From the NCBI GenBank assembly GCA_009792885.1, contig WMCF01000018.1:10645321-10709320 (forward strand): 64,000 bases of DNA. Direction: 5' to 3'. The position numbers were made by a program, and so were the translations under genes. Origin of the DNA: Eremophila alpestris peregrina (lineage: Eukaryota > Chordata > Aves > Passeriformes > Alaudidae). Every line of letters starts with the position of its first letter. Position 1 is the stretch's first letter. The notes below the pieces were generated by a model that was not told the origin of the DNA, did not search any database, and saw nothing but the letters and a program-made list of their open reading frames with translations. This document shows, piece after piece, positions 37,501 through 50,229 of this stretch.

Positions 37501-38270
37501 GTGACAAAGCTATTTAATTCATTTCTCAGCTCCATGCCTTCTGTTTAATGCACATGCCAGCAGTGAACCACATTATTTCACTGCAATCCAAATATCTCAC
37601 AGAAATGCAACAATGTTCCTCTAATCTTTGTTGAGAATTTCATTAAAAGATACAGAGGGAAAGCAGTATCTTGGTTTGCTTCTCCTACTGGGTTTTTTTC
37701 CCCCCTATTTTGTTTCACTCTGAATCCCCAATGTTTCTATTACATGTAATGATGTTTAAATATTATTGTAACTATTAGGAGTTTTCTTAATATTTCCAAA
37801 TCAACTCTTATTCATAATATTGTTTCAGCGAAATGCCTGTTTTTCTACATTAGCTGTTTCTCTCATGACTCTAATATATCTTACTAAAGCTTTACTTCCA
37901 CATTTAAAGCAAAAAATGATGGTAACCTGTTTCTTCCACTCATTCAGACACCAGCATGTAGTGCAGATGAACAGAAATCTGCATTTCTGCACTTTAAAAC
38001 ACATTAAGACATAAAAATCCCAAGCCCTCCATGTCCTATGCTGGGATTTATCTTGTAGTTGTGACTATTTCTATTTATCTTGAGAGAGGAATGATACAGT
38101 GGTGCAACACACACCCATGAGCATGGACAGGCACACACTTCCAGACCCCATGGACACTCCAGTGCAAAGTTTCAACAAGCTTTTGCTTTCAAGGAAAAGG
38201 AAAAAAAAATCAGAGAGAGAGATTGTTGCCATCTGATGGACATAGCAGAAAGGTGTGGGCATCTTTAAAG

Positions 38271-38291
38271 ACAAAAAAAAAAAAAAAAAAA
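38271..38291. repeat. Poly-A run
   Basis: About 19-20 adenines, seen as poly-T in the gene sense. Simple repeat. Confidence 0.8.
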
Positions 38292-38385
38292 TCACCAAAC
38301 CCAGATTTCCATAATTAAACATACTTATACATTATTATCCAAATATACACAAGGCAATATTTACAGATCACCTGATACTAAGGAA

Positions 38386-38695
38386 CAGTCTTGGTTTAAG
38401 CTGGGATAGAGTTTAGAGTTCCTTTTCTTCCCAGTAGCTGTTATAGGGCTGCGTTTTGGATTGAGAATGAGAATAAATGCTCAGTATATGAACTGGGGGT
38501 AAAGCTGGCCAGGGGCCACTGCTTGGGAACTGTCTGGGCATCAATCAACAAGTGGTGAGAAAATGCCTTCAGCATCACTTGTTTTGCACATTCCTGTTCC
38601 ACTATTATTATTATTATACTTTTCTTTCTTTTCCTATTAAACTCTCTTCATCTCAGTTCATTAAGTTTACTTTTTTTCCCCAATTGTCTTCTTCA
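38386..38695 (+). mobile_element. Solo LTR of an avian endogenous retrovirus (internally deleted)
   Basis: The segment begins near CTTGGTTTAAGCTGGGATAG and continues with CAGTAGCTGTTATAGGGC, GCTCAGTATATGAACTGGGG, TGCTTGGGAACTGTCTGGGC, ATCACTTGTTTTGCACATTCC, a short ATT repeat and CTATTAAACTCTCTTCATC. The order matches a common bird LTR family as I remember it. CAGTATATGAACTGG is in TATA-box position and ATTAAA in polyadenylation-signal position. It is shorter than full copies because a stretch between the first two blocks and the TATA region is missing. No gag, pol or env sequence is next to it. The exact family name needs a repeat library. Confidence 0.75.
38603..38618. repeat. Short (ATT)n tract within the LTR
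   Basis: Five ATT units. A tract like this is typical of the 3' half of this LTR family. Confidence 0.8.
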
Positions 38696-39944
38696 TCTAC
38701 TGCATTCCTATTTCACTTTTTGAATGCTCTCTGCTTGTTGGTTCAAATACAGCCAGGGAATAGAGAAGGACTTCAAAGAGAAAAACTAGATAGTATTCAT
38801 ACTAATCACACTGACCACAGATCATTTCAATAAAATAGTCCCTAAACAGACACAAAAAAACCCCATCCTAAAAGCGTTTACCAAAAAAATGCAGACTTGT
38901 CTTTTTTTTCCCTAGGTTTCTATTTGGACTGTGGAACTTGGTGATTAAGTTTTCTGACCTCTTGATGTTCTCTCCAGTGAGAGAATCATTGTGAAAGCCT
39001 TTCTGGTGATGCACTGACACTGGAAGAGATTTCCACAACACAGAGTCCTTCCTGGGACCATTTTCACAACCGTCCTTCCCTCTCTAACAACTACTTTGCT
39101 CTCAAACTTTCTTCCCCTGAACCATGAGACTGAGGATCCCTCCTGACAGCTGGATCTGAAGCAGGAGCTTTGATCCAGTGCCTGCTGAACTCTGTTGGTT
39201 CCAGCCAGTGTCAGAAGGTGATGGATCAAGGCTGGAGGGTCTGGAAAACATTAACTAGATATGGTGTGTGGAACCAAGAGATAAAGCTGGTAGAAAAGGG
39301 AGAGGGGGAGAATGAGACCAAAAAAACATTCCCCTGAAAACGTTTCTTGTTCATTTCACACAACACTTCAAACTGCACAGGGTTTTTCTGCCTTTACTAC
39401 TGAGTGCTCTGGAAAAAAAATTAAAATCTGCCATGTCACACCAAAGAGCAGGAGAAGAACTGTTTCTCTTGTCAGAATACAAATGATAACACATCTTCTC
39501 TCTTTCTCTGGTGCCTTGTCACATCATCCTCTGTCTCATTGTATTTTAAAGAGAACTACCCAGCCCTCAAATCTTGTTGCACAAAGCAAACCAAGACAGT
39601 GCCCATTTTGAGAAAAATCCTCCACTAACCTAAAACTTGTTCTGTAGCATTCCCATGATTCATCTGAAAGGGAAAAAGAACCAGTCTGCTGTGTGAGAAA
39701 GGATTTAACTGGTTAGAAGAATTAATCTAGACAAGGGCAAAGAATACAAAGAAAGGAAATTCCTCTTGTTGCAAACTGAATTTTGCTCTTGGATATGCAC
39801 CTGCAACTTCTCCTGAAGTTAGCAGCATATCAAAGGCAAGATTAGGCCATAGGACATTTGCATCGCTAGCCATGGATCCAGACCAAGGGTGGGAACAAAG
39901 GGCATCATAATCAGCTGAAATTACCAAACATTTTAATTGCCTAC

Positions 39945-40412
39945 CTGCTCCATTTCTGTAAAGGTGCTCTGCTCCTCATCCTCCTCCTCGATATCCGACT
40001 CTCCCACAGCGATGGGGACGCAGATGGACAGGTCAGGATTGGTCATGAAATCCTCATCCGTGATGGCCGGGTGCTTCTCCCCGCTTTTATTCCCCCCGTC
40101 CTCGGCGTGGTTCTCCTTGTGGTTCTCCATGTCCTTGCCCAGCTCGGCAGCAGCGTGGCTGTTCAGGCAGTTGTTGAGGGCTCCTGGGTTCTGGGCAGCC
40201 AGTTTCATCATGGCCTTCTTCTCCGCCGTGGTCTTGGGGTGCCTCAGGACGCTGCAGCAGAAGCTCCAGGCGGCTTTCTTGGCGTACTGCAGGCCCCTGT
40301 GGATGCGGGCGAAGGCCAGCTGCAGGTTGTTCATCTCCCCGTCCTCGTCCGGGGCTGACAGGTTGTCGGCGCTGAAGGAGCTCAGCAGCAAGGCAAGGAA
40401 CAGGTTGAGCAC
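39945..40412 (-). CDS. SCN5A: Nav channel exon: end of II S6 and II-III linker with ankyrin motif
   Basis: A 468-nt exon (156 codons, phase 0 at both ends) after TTTTCCAG and before the donor GTAGGC. Residues 1-18 (VLNLFLALLLSSFSADNL) complete S6. The rest is the cytoplasmic domain II-III linker: a conserved helix (MNNLQLAFARIHRGLQY, residues 27-43), a basic and cysteine patch (AKKAAWSFCC), then NNCLNSHAAAELGKD (80-94) and a polar stretch. Residues 132-140 are VPIAVGESD, followed by IEEEDEEQSTF. This matches the Nav ankyrin-G binding motif, which places these channels at intercalated discs or axon initial segments, and the acidic serines beside it are of the CK2 type. The middle of the exon keeps features of neuronal Nav channels that human Nav1.5 lacks. 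The exon is GC-rich compared with its introns. Confidence 0.95.
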
Positions 40413-40691
40413 CTGGAAAAACGAGGGAAGTTGAGAGGAAATCGGTGAATTTTGAACGTGGAGGGTCTGAGTTTGGTCTCATCTGCGGCACCGTGACACT
40501 GTCATGGAAATCCCTCTAATTACAGGTGGTTTCAGCACAAAAAGCTGTCCGCAGGCATCTTCAAACACATTGACCTTGGGTGGAGAAGTTTAGCATGGAC
40601 AACAGCACTCTCTGACATTCCCTTCCCCCCTCCCCACCCCCAGCACCCCAAAACATGGAAAACAAAACATAAAGCTCAGAGATAGAATACA

Positions 40692-40705
40692 AAAAAAAAA
40701 AAAAA
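40692..40705. repeat. Poly-A run
   Basis: About 14 adenines just 5' of the CR1 fragment. Simple repeat. Confidence 0.7.
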
Positions 40706-40714
40706 CCCAAAAAG

Positions 40715-41035
40715 CCCTGGGAAGGCCTCACTGTGGCTTTTCAGTGCTTAAACAGGGTCTGTAGGGAAGATGGGGACAAAGTTTTTAGTAGGTTTGTTGT
40801 AAAGGACAAGGGGAAACAACTTGAAACTAAAAGAGAGGAGTCTCATACTAGATTTAGGGAAGAGATTTTTGAAGATGAGGATTGTGAGGTACAGGTTCCC
40901 ATCGCTGGAAACATTCAAAGTCAGGCTGGATGGGGCTCTGAACAACCTGATCTAGTTAAAAATGTCCCAGCTCACTGCAAGGATTTGCCCTTTAAAGGTC
41001 CTTTCCAACACAAATTCTTCTGTGATTCTATGACA
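40715..41035 (+). mobile_element. CR1 LINE 3' fragment (about 320 bp)
   Basis: Plus-strand CR1 landmarks occur in order: GACAAGGGGAAACAACTTGAAA, AGATTTAGGGAAGAGATT, TTCAAAGTCAGGCTGGATGG, GGCTCTGAACAACCTGATCT, and GGTCCTTTCCAACACAAATTC with a terminal TGTGATTCTATGA. The 3' end is near 41033. It lies about 300 bp inside the intron next to the II-III linker exon. Confidence 0.92.
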
Positions 41036-44000
41036 ATAATGTGCCTAGGCAATGCGCTTCAGCCAAACTGATGGAAACATTTGTAAACATTTGTATGCAT
41101 TTTCACAGACAGTCTTGTTTTAAATATCCTCTGGGCCATGAGGGAAATCTATTGTGACTGTGAATAAACACCTCAGAGGTCATATAACATCAAAAACTTC
41201 TCCCTCCAGACTAAAACAAGCCATCACAACCAGATTACTGTGGCCAAATCTGCACAGGACTCACTCCCAAACCAGGCTTGTTCCTAAAAATGCTGTTCCT
41301 AGTCAGGAAAAAAAAACTATTTTAAGATTTTCACAGGTCTATGAAAAAATCCAAACTGAACTTGAGATTGCGAGTTACCTTCCTCTTGTTCTTGCCACTT
41401 CAGAAGTCTCTACTTTTTCTGGCAGTGCATGGCAAGATTAGACACAACTAGAGATTTAACTGACATATCTGATGGTTTAAACCTCTTTTTACGTCCCTGC
41501 CCCAAATAAATACAATTATGTCCAATAAATAAAGGCCATCCCCAGTAATATATCTCACAGGCTGGTCAGCAGTTGCTTCATATTGAACATTACATCTGCT
41601 CATGATCTGAGAAGAAATAAATGACAACTTTTGTGCTGGATTTATCAGGGCAAAAAGTTCACACTGGAGGAGGATTCTTGGGATGTCAGGAACAGGGCAA
41701 AGGTGACTCAAACCAATTTCAGCTAAAATATATGTACCCCAAAACAAATCAATCCCAAATTGCCTGGTATCAACTCAACTGCAGCCTGTACCAGGTGGGT
41801 GGGTGCCAGCCCTGGGTACAGCCAAGGAGAGGTCAGTGCTGCAGCACTCCTGCCATTTACAGCAATAAAATGGACTTTGTGCAGGTATTTTCTCTGTGAT
41901 CACTTAATGCTACCAGAAATACCTGCAAGCCCCCTGATTTCTCTCTTTCTGATAGGACTAAGTTGATAACACCTGCTAAACCAACAGAAACAGCATAAAA
42001 AGTACTTCTATTTAACTGGGCCTCACCAAAGAGCCACAATCATTTGCTACCATCCCTTTACCCTGTTCTCTCCTATTTCAAATGTTCAGAATACATGGGA
42101 TAGAATTCTGAAAACCTGGTCCTAATCACTCTGATGATGCTGCGTTTGAAGTGCCCTGTCAGGGCTGTTTTGTGAAGCACCCTTTGCAATCACTGTGATT
42201 AAAAACAAAAGCAGTTGGTGGCACAGCAGATGCCCCCGTCCATTATGAGCCACTGAATAAACCATCCCTGCCCCGAGCACTGCCCTGCTCCAAAGCAAAG
42301 TGAGATTAAAGTTAATTGTTTCTTAGCTGGCCCACCACAGCTTGTGGGGGTCTCCTCATCGCTGTGGTGGCCTGGTGGGAAGCAATCTTTCCTTCCACAC
42401 CCCACCCCCAGGTATTGCAAGTGATGCTGCCTGAAACCAGAGCAGTGGAAATGCAGCCAAGCAGGTGGGAGCCCCTTCAGCCATTTTCAACCCAATTTGA
42501 CAGCAGGGCGAGGTCTCAGAGGTAACCACATTGCTACAAATGTCCTGAAAATAAGCATCTGGGTATGTAAGAGGAGGCAGCTGGAGGAAGGGAGGGGATA
42601 AAGGAATGCAGAATAAAAATCTTCTGGGCTCTCTAGAGGTACAATTCAATTACCTTAACAGAGGTGTCTGCTGATGTTGGAGGGTATCTGCACCAGACCT
42701 ACAGGAGGTCTGTGTCCTCCCAAAGCTCCAGCTGCCATCCAGCCAGGGCATCCCAGTGTGTTGCAGGAGGAGACAGACTGGCCAAATTTAGGGGACTGAA
42801 TTGCTCATCAAGGATGGCATTTCAATCAGAAATTCATCTTGTGGACACCAGAGACTGACCAAGCACAGGTGACCTTGCCAGGGATACATGGATCTGCCAA
42901 TATGTCCAGTGCCAGCTGATCCTCCCATGCCCAAGTCATCCTCAGGAAACTGCCCAGAAGGACACAGTTATGGGAGATCTGTGTCCAGATCCATCCAGCT
43001 GGAGGCAGGGATGGATACCCTGCAGTACCCCAGTGGTCCTCAGGCAAAACTGAGTCAAGGCCTAGACCTCTGCAGAGTAGTGGTAGCTCAGACATCTCCA
43101 TACATTAATATTTCAATGTATGCACAGGAGTTTTGTTATCTGAAGCTGAATTTCATCCTGTACTTCAATAACTCTGCTGCTCACAAAAGGTTTGAAATGC
43201 CTTGTTTCACTTTCCTGTATTCATTTCAGACATCAAGCTACATATATACATCAGATATGTTTCCCTAGATACACCTGCAGGTACATGTAATAGGTGATAG
43301 CATCCTTATTGCTGTTATTTACCATGGATTATTAAAGCAATCTTATTTGCTTCTCAGAAAAGCAGCTGAGATTTTGCACAAAGAGCTATTTGCACTTCAT
43401 GCTTTTAGCCAAAAAAAAAAATAAATCTCAACCATCATTCCCTGCTTCCTTTATGAGCAGGTAACCTCAGAGTTGCATTGCTGGGCATTCAAACAGAATG
43501 AACTGCTGAATAAGCACTTTATGTTTACTTATTCCCACATTTCACTGTGCACCGCATTTTCCAGAAAAATATATGCCTAACCCATGACACACCACATTCC
43601 CTGTAAGAGGTTACTAATAATACCCAGTCCTCCTGGCTGCCAACACAGTGCTTTCAGTTTGACTAAAAGCAAACTAGAGGTTACCTCGGTTTTCAAAAGC
43701 AAAGCAGATTTGTATGTCCGTGCGGATCCCCTTAAAAAGAAATCTGCTTTCCAGTGACTCTGAGCAGCCAGACTGCAAAAGCAGGTCACTTTTCTGGTCT
43801 TTGAGGTTGGGAATCAAATGACAGATGCACTCAAAGAACCCCAAATTCTTTTAGTATAATTATGTTAAGCTTTTAGCCTAATGACAATCCAGCACGCTTT
43901 TTGTCGACCTTCTCCCTTGTAATGCCTTTTCCAAAGCTCGTGACTCTGGCTGTGCCAGTATAAGGTGCAAAGGATCAGATCAATCCAGCCTTATGACAGG

Positions 44001-44172
44001 TGCCTCCCTGAGGTGCTTAAGCTGGAGTTTTCCCAGGATGTCTGTAGACAATGGAGACAGTCTGGCATCCCAGGGGATGTTGAGGAGCCGAGCAGTGCCC
44101 ACTGAAGATTAAGCAAGCTTGGATTTTGTATCTCAGAGCTGGACTAAAGGTGGATGCAGGTCAAATAAGCCA

Positions 44173-44240
44173 CACAGAATCACAGAGAATCTCAGGCTGG
44201 AAGGACCCACAGAATCATCAAGTCCAGCTGGCTGCAGGAG
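44173..44240 (-). mobile_element. CR1 3' end fragment
   Basis: CACAGAATCACAGAGAATC followed by GGCTGGAAGGACCCACAGAATC and CAAGTCCAGC. This is a diverged, reversed CR1 terminus. Its upper boundary is unclear because the sequence up to about 44350 may belong to the same subfamily. Confidence 0.7.
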
Positions 44241-47200
44241 TACCTAAAATGAAATCATATGACTGACAATGTTGTCCATTGTCACACCAGCAGGTGCCCA
44301 GGCAGCCCATCTTGGTGCCAGTCACACTCCAGGACAGTGGTGACCAGCCTTTACACCCAGACAGCCTTCCCCAGGGTAGAGGAGAGCTCAGGGTGTTTCA
44401 GCCCCACCCCAAGCAGCAGCACATGGGTACCAATCCAGGAAATGTGCAAAATGCTGCACCAATTCTGCCAGGGCAGCAACTGGAAAGCACAGAGGCCTGG
44501 AGCTGTGAGGTTGAGTCCAAGCTCCCCATCCATGGGGAGGAAACAGGCTGCTGGAAGCACCCATCCTCCCCAAAAAGCAGGGACTGCTTGTAGAGGCTGG
44601 GAGACACATTTGTGGTAGGCTGCAGTCTGAATATCTTGGCTCCTTTTGTGTCAACACAGGACAAAATCAGACCATTTCAATTCAGAGGAGACTTTTTCAT
44701 CAAATCCTGTTTGAAGATATATCTGCAGGCTCTGCTGCTGAAGTTAGAATACTTTTGGAACAAAAGCATGGGACTAATTCCTTTCTCTTCCATCTGTTTA
44801 TTTACCTTGATTTGGCAAAAGTGGAGCAATATAAATCTTTATGTATTTAACCTTCCATCTGTCATCCAGTCAGAGAGTGTGCAGGCCTCCTGAGCTCCTG
44901 TGAACTGACTTAGCACTGCATTCACTGCCCTGGACCCTCACTGGTGCCACCCAGAAGGAGGGCAGGGGATTTGACACCTGGCTTCCCTGTGGAAGAGAAA
45001 TCTCCTAGGAGCCAGACAAGCAGGTTTTGCTGTCTGAGCAGAAAATACCCTCATCAGTGAAATTCACCGTGGAAAAAGCAAGCCATTAATCCAAATTGCA
45101 ACCCTGTGGCAGCTCATTGTCACTTCTTTCACTCAGCTGCATGGGAAAGGCCAGACAGTGCATGTGAAGTACATGCCAGCATCATCAGCTTCTCATTTAA
45201 TACTTTTTTATTGTGGATAAAACAGGGCCCATACAGCTGCAATGCCTGGTAGGTACAGAGCAGCAATAAACTCTTCAGCCACTCTCTGACCAGTGAAAAT
45301 ATCTGATTTTCTTCCTTCCTGTTCATGGATGGCAGTGGACATCTGCACTGTTCTTTGGCTGGCACAGATGGGAAAGATGCAGCTTGTTCTTTGGAGACCT
45401 TCTAGCAAGCCTAACAAAATAGGTACCAATTATTATATTTTGTTTACTGTAGCAAAATCCACTAAGCTGCAAGGAAAAACTGCTCCAAGGGGCTTTCATT
45501 GCACTGAGTAAGAGTTAGGTCTAAGTTTAAGAATGAGATCTGCAGTAATAGGTCAGTAATGCAGTCAGTCTCTCTGGAGGATTATATTTTCCAATCCTTT
45601 GTATGTTTTCATCCTAGGGCAAAGTCTACTAAGGAGAGTATTCCTGCAAAAAGCAATTTTCATGATCAGGTATTTTCTATATTGTCTTTCATATTCTTTC
45701 AGCTATTTGTGCTTGGATAAGAAGCTTATATCCTCCCAGCCCAGTCTCTCTTTATCCTGCAGTCAATCTCATAATCCCATTCTTCTGATATCTTAGTTTC
45801 TTGCTGTCAGAATGATCATGATACCACAGGATTGGCAAGAGGTCCCTGCAGCCTGGGGCAAGTGAGGGAAAGCACAGTTGGAGCATCATCAATCTCCCTC
45901 ATCTTTCTTGCCCAACACCAGCTAAGAAAGCACATGAAAATGAGGATACCAATTTCCTGCCTTGCAGCCACACAAATTCCCAAGTGGAAAGAGTTTGAAC
46001 CCACATGCAGGACAGCAGCTGCAGATGGGAGGGTTGTGGGGCACTGTAGTACCACTGCAAGACCAATTCTTCCAACAAGAAATATTTTTCTCATCAAATC
46101 TGTATTAATCTCTGAGGTGAAATAACTGGTTTGTCTGTTTAAATATAAGAAAATGAATTTTAATAAGAACTACACCGTGAATACAGTCTGTTTCCTGAGT
46201 AAAATCTCTGAACTACTTCATGATGGTAATGAGAGCGGATGTCATCCTTAGGAAAGAAAAATGTAAGTAATATGGTAAAAATAATTATTTTGTATGCAAA
46301 AAGTGGCTGTAATTCCAGTGATTTCAAGTGAATGACTTCTATTTACCCAGAAAAAGGGGAGAACAAGGCTTAATTTTACCTCTGGCCTGTGAAGAATAAG
46401 TAGGGAAAGCTGATAAAGCTTCAGCCATCTCCAGGCAGACTCAAGGCACGGGGTGATTTGAGGGTGTTCCCCCTACCCTGAGTGTTTTTGTGGTATTTAC
46501 AATAAAGTTGGGGGTTTTACTGACCATTCTTCTCTTCAAGTATTGAACTTTATGTTTCCCCACAGTTTTGGTGCAGCTGTTTGTCTCTGAGCAGTGCAGG
46601 GCAGAGAAGTGATGCTGGATGGCAGCTGTGCTCACCTGTGTTTTGTGAGGTGGGGAAAGATCACTCAATTTCCCACTTCAGAGTTGAAAGGGGTATCTGT
46701 AATTAATGGGGCAGATTCCTCAGTCCTGTTCTCGTCACTTTACAGGGAAAGGACCAACCTCTGGCCTCTGCCTCTCCTCATCCCCAGGTCCTGCAGCACC
46801 CTACAAGCTGGAAAAGTGAGGTGCCTCCTCCTTGTCACCTGAAACAAAGTCCTGGAAACATAATTCTGAGGCAACCCATGACATCTCTTACCAGAGCCTG
46901 GTGGTTGCCTCATGTTGCCAAGACTTTTTCATTTTTTATCCACCTACGTGCATATAACTGTGCAGACAAATTGTACCACTCCACATCTGGTCAAGAACTA
47001 TGGAACTTAGATTTCTTTTGTAGCTGATGACTTTCAGCGACATTTTTTTTCCTAAGTATGTCCCTTAGAAGTATTAGTTTGGAAATCAAGTGTTTTCTGA
47101 TCTGAAATTCCAAGTCTCCAAATGTTATATGTGAGGAGGGAGAGATGGTGAGTGGAGTCAGATAAATTCTTTCCACTACTGGAGCCACAACATAAAAACA

Positions 47201-50200
47201 AACATGTTCCTGCAGGTTTTTCATCAGATATCAAAACAACTTTAATTCACCAGAGTAGCAAGGGCTCCATCAGAGCTGCTGTGGACTTCTCAAACCACTG
47301 TCTAGACAGACAAAACGTGCTGTGAGACAAGTCCAGTTGAAAACTTCTCCCAGCAAAACCAGCTGTGCTTGTGATGTTACAGGCTCAAAGTACCCCAAAA
47401 ACATTAGGGAAACTATAGAAAGTTTATTGTTTGCAAACCAAGAGACAGTCACCCTTCTGCTAAATCAACAGAAGTGTTTGGCTGTCCTGCTGAGGAGGAT
47501 GCCAGGACAATCAGAGAGCAAGACAGACTGCACACTTTGGGACTGACAGAACACACTGGAGAGCCTTTGCTTTTGCTGCTCCCTGCAAGGAGCTGTGATC
47601 AATGAGAAACACCTGCATTATCCCTGGAATATCTTCACTGGCTGCATGCAAATAACAGCTGCTCCACCAGTTATTACACAATGACTAGACACAAGAAAAA
47701 AACCCTCTAATTTTGGATGCTCAAGCTCTGCAGTTTTCACCTGAAGACCACACCAAGCCTTACCCTGGGGAGGCTCAGGTGGAGGACACGGCTCAGTCCA
47801 GGCAGAGTGGGATCCCTGGAGTCATCCTTTCACAGTTCATGGGGACACCCAGTTGTGACCAAGGACTGTGCTAAGTGTTGCCCTCAGTCATCTCAAGGCC
47901 ATCATGCCCCCGGGCAGTCAGGACTGGAGATCAAGAGAAAGAGGGAATTCTCATTCACACATGGCAGAAAACTTCTGGGGAAAAGGTAAGCCACAGAGAA
48001 CTAAAAGGATAAAAAAACCCTCATGGAAACAGAGTAAAATTGAAAGAAAACAAGTGATAACAGATACATTATTGGCTCTATGGCCAATATATTACATCAA
48101 AGAAAAATCAGAGTGAGGGTAGGCCCAGAGACGCGAAAATTAAATCAGAGACTCCAGAAATAATTAATATTATCTTTTCCCCTCCTTTTTTTTTTTTTTA
48201 ATTTTATTTTAGGGAGAACATGATTTCCTTTAAAAAATCTTATTTTCTCATCCATTTCCCAGGCTTAATATTGTAATTTGGGTTCCATCACAAAATCACA
48301 CTTTCCTATTAAGTGAAATGTGAAAAGGATACCTCTGCAGTGAATTTGGGAGGTGTAAGGAGGTTCTGATTTTGTGCATTTTACAAGTGCAGATTCCTGG
48401 CAGGGCAGAACAAAGTGGCAGAGCTGCCTGCCAGCCAGGAGGCCTTCTTTCAGAAAAGCTCCAGAATAGATTTCTACCAGTAATTTTGCACGGTATGGAA
48501 CCTCCTGCCTTCAGCGCACATGGCTGGGCTTGTGGCTTTCACAGGCCTCTGTTGGAGAAGCCCCATGGCTCAGGAGTGGCACCAACCCCCACATTTCATC
48601 AAAGAAATGGCAGGATTTAGCAGCAGTGCTGCCAGCTCCATCTCCAAAATGAAAGCCATGCCCTGCAAGGCGGGAGGTGCTGACACACCCACCTCACTGC
48701 TGTCCTAAAAAGTGACCCATTTCATCTGCCAGCACCTTCTCCTGGGTCCCACAGTGTCCTCAGTGCTCAGCCCATCCCCTTGGGTCTCTGGCTCAGCTGT
48801 GGCTAATTCTGCACATTTCTTAATGCTTCCTAAATTCCCTGGGAGATATCCATGGGAAAGAAGGGAAGGAGGTGGATGTCCTTATTGTCCAGGATAAAGC
48901 TGGCTCTGAGCTGTGCCTTTCAGAGAAAACTTACTAGAAACATAGGAAAATTACTCCAAGGAGGATTGGCTACCAGCATTCTTCAACCCAAATCTGTGCT
49001 CCATCACATGATGGAAGCAACCTCTTCTTTCCAGGCAAGATGACCTCATCTCTGACTTCCTTCTTACATCAGAAAACAAAAAAGGCATTTTGCTGATGTG
49101 GAAATTTGAACATTGTTTTATTTATTAATTGTATCTTGGCTGTCTGGCAGAAATCCTACCAGCTGGGGTTACTAAAAACTTTTAGTGCAGGATGGGTAAG
49201 CAAAGGAGAAATTTGATGGTGTCAGCTGTCCTTAAGAATATTTCTATGGGTTTATTCTCACTGCCAGTCTGCTAGAGAGAAAGCAGGAGCTGAGAGCCAG
49301 GGAATTTGGCCATTTTATGATCTAAAATTGCATCTCAGTAGTAAACAAAGACTAGCCAGGGCATGTTCCCCATCCCTGAGGGCAAGCAGCTGATTTCTCC
49401 TCCCCCAGGCAGGATGGCTTTGTGGCTGCCCTCCCCTGCCAGGGCTGCTCCCTGAATGCCCAGACACCAGCTGGGATGGGGTGGCCAGGGAATGTGCTAA
49501 CCAAGACAGGGGAGGGAGGCTCTTAATGTTTGTTTTGATGCCTCAGTTTCTAGAGGAAGCTCCCTGCCTGTGTTTTTGAACAGAGATTCTTCAATAGGCA
49601 TTTTGCACTTGCTGAATCTCCCAGAAACGGGATGGAACAACATCCAAATGTGGGAGACAAGAGAGCTACAGGAGGGGGGAAGGGACATGGAAGTCTTCCT
49701 GGAAGAAACACCTGTACAAAAGAGTTTGTAACACAAGGAGCAAGAGAGTGCTCTTAGTGCAATTTCAGTGCATGAGTCTGTGTGAGGCGGGCCAGAAGGA
49801 GAAGGGAACATGTGCTGGGGAGGAGGCTGCAAACAGAGTAAAAAGAACATGAACTGCAAGCTGAACTCCTTGAAAATCCTCCATTCCCAAAGATTTTGGA
49901 ACTTTCCATGAAAATTCAGCATGGAAAACATCAAGTGTATTTCGATCCAAATGCAGTTGGCATATTCTTTTTCCACAAGAAAATATGACTGTGACCTACA
50001 GATGGCAAAGCTTGGTCAAAACAATAAAACCCCTTTTCCACTGAATTAATGACAAGAATTTCAGATGGCTTCAGGACAGCGTCTTGGAACTTGCTTGAGT
50101 ATTGGGGAGGGTGAAGTCAAGATACACAGTGAGTTGGAGCTTGGAGAAGATGTCATGGAAAGCAGAAACCCAAAGCAATGTAGAAACAGGGGGAGGTTTG

Positions 50201-50229
50201 TTCTAAGGGTGAGACTAGGAAGATTACAG

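Larger units (their letters stand above)
18568..39944 (-). other. SCN5A: 21.4-kb intron in the II-III linker
   Basis: Donor GTAGGC at 39939-39944, acceptor CAACAAG just above 18567 with a T/C-rich tract. In mammals the matching interval contains cassette exon 18, which I could not find here. Contents I can name: a solo LTR at 38386-38695, a CpG-rich block at 34330-34590, a 699-nt open frame at 25574-26272, a CR1-type RT fossil at 22300-22960, a CR1 3' end at 18834-18940, and MIR-like pieces at 19420-19500 and 20065-20150. The stretches at about 26.3-34.3 kb and 34.6-38.3 kb hold no feature I can identify. Confidence 0.85.

Noticed and set aside
40071..40491. Long frames on both strands over the linker exon
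   Set aside because: They are shadows of the GC-rich coding exon 39945-40412 in other frames. The channel frame alone matches a known protein.
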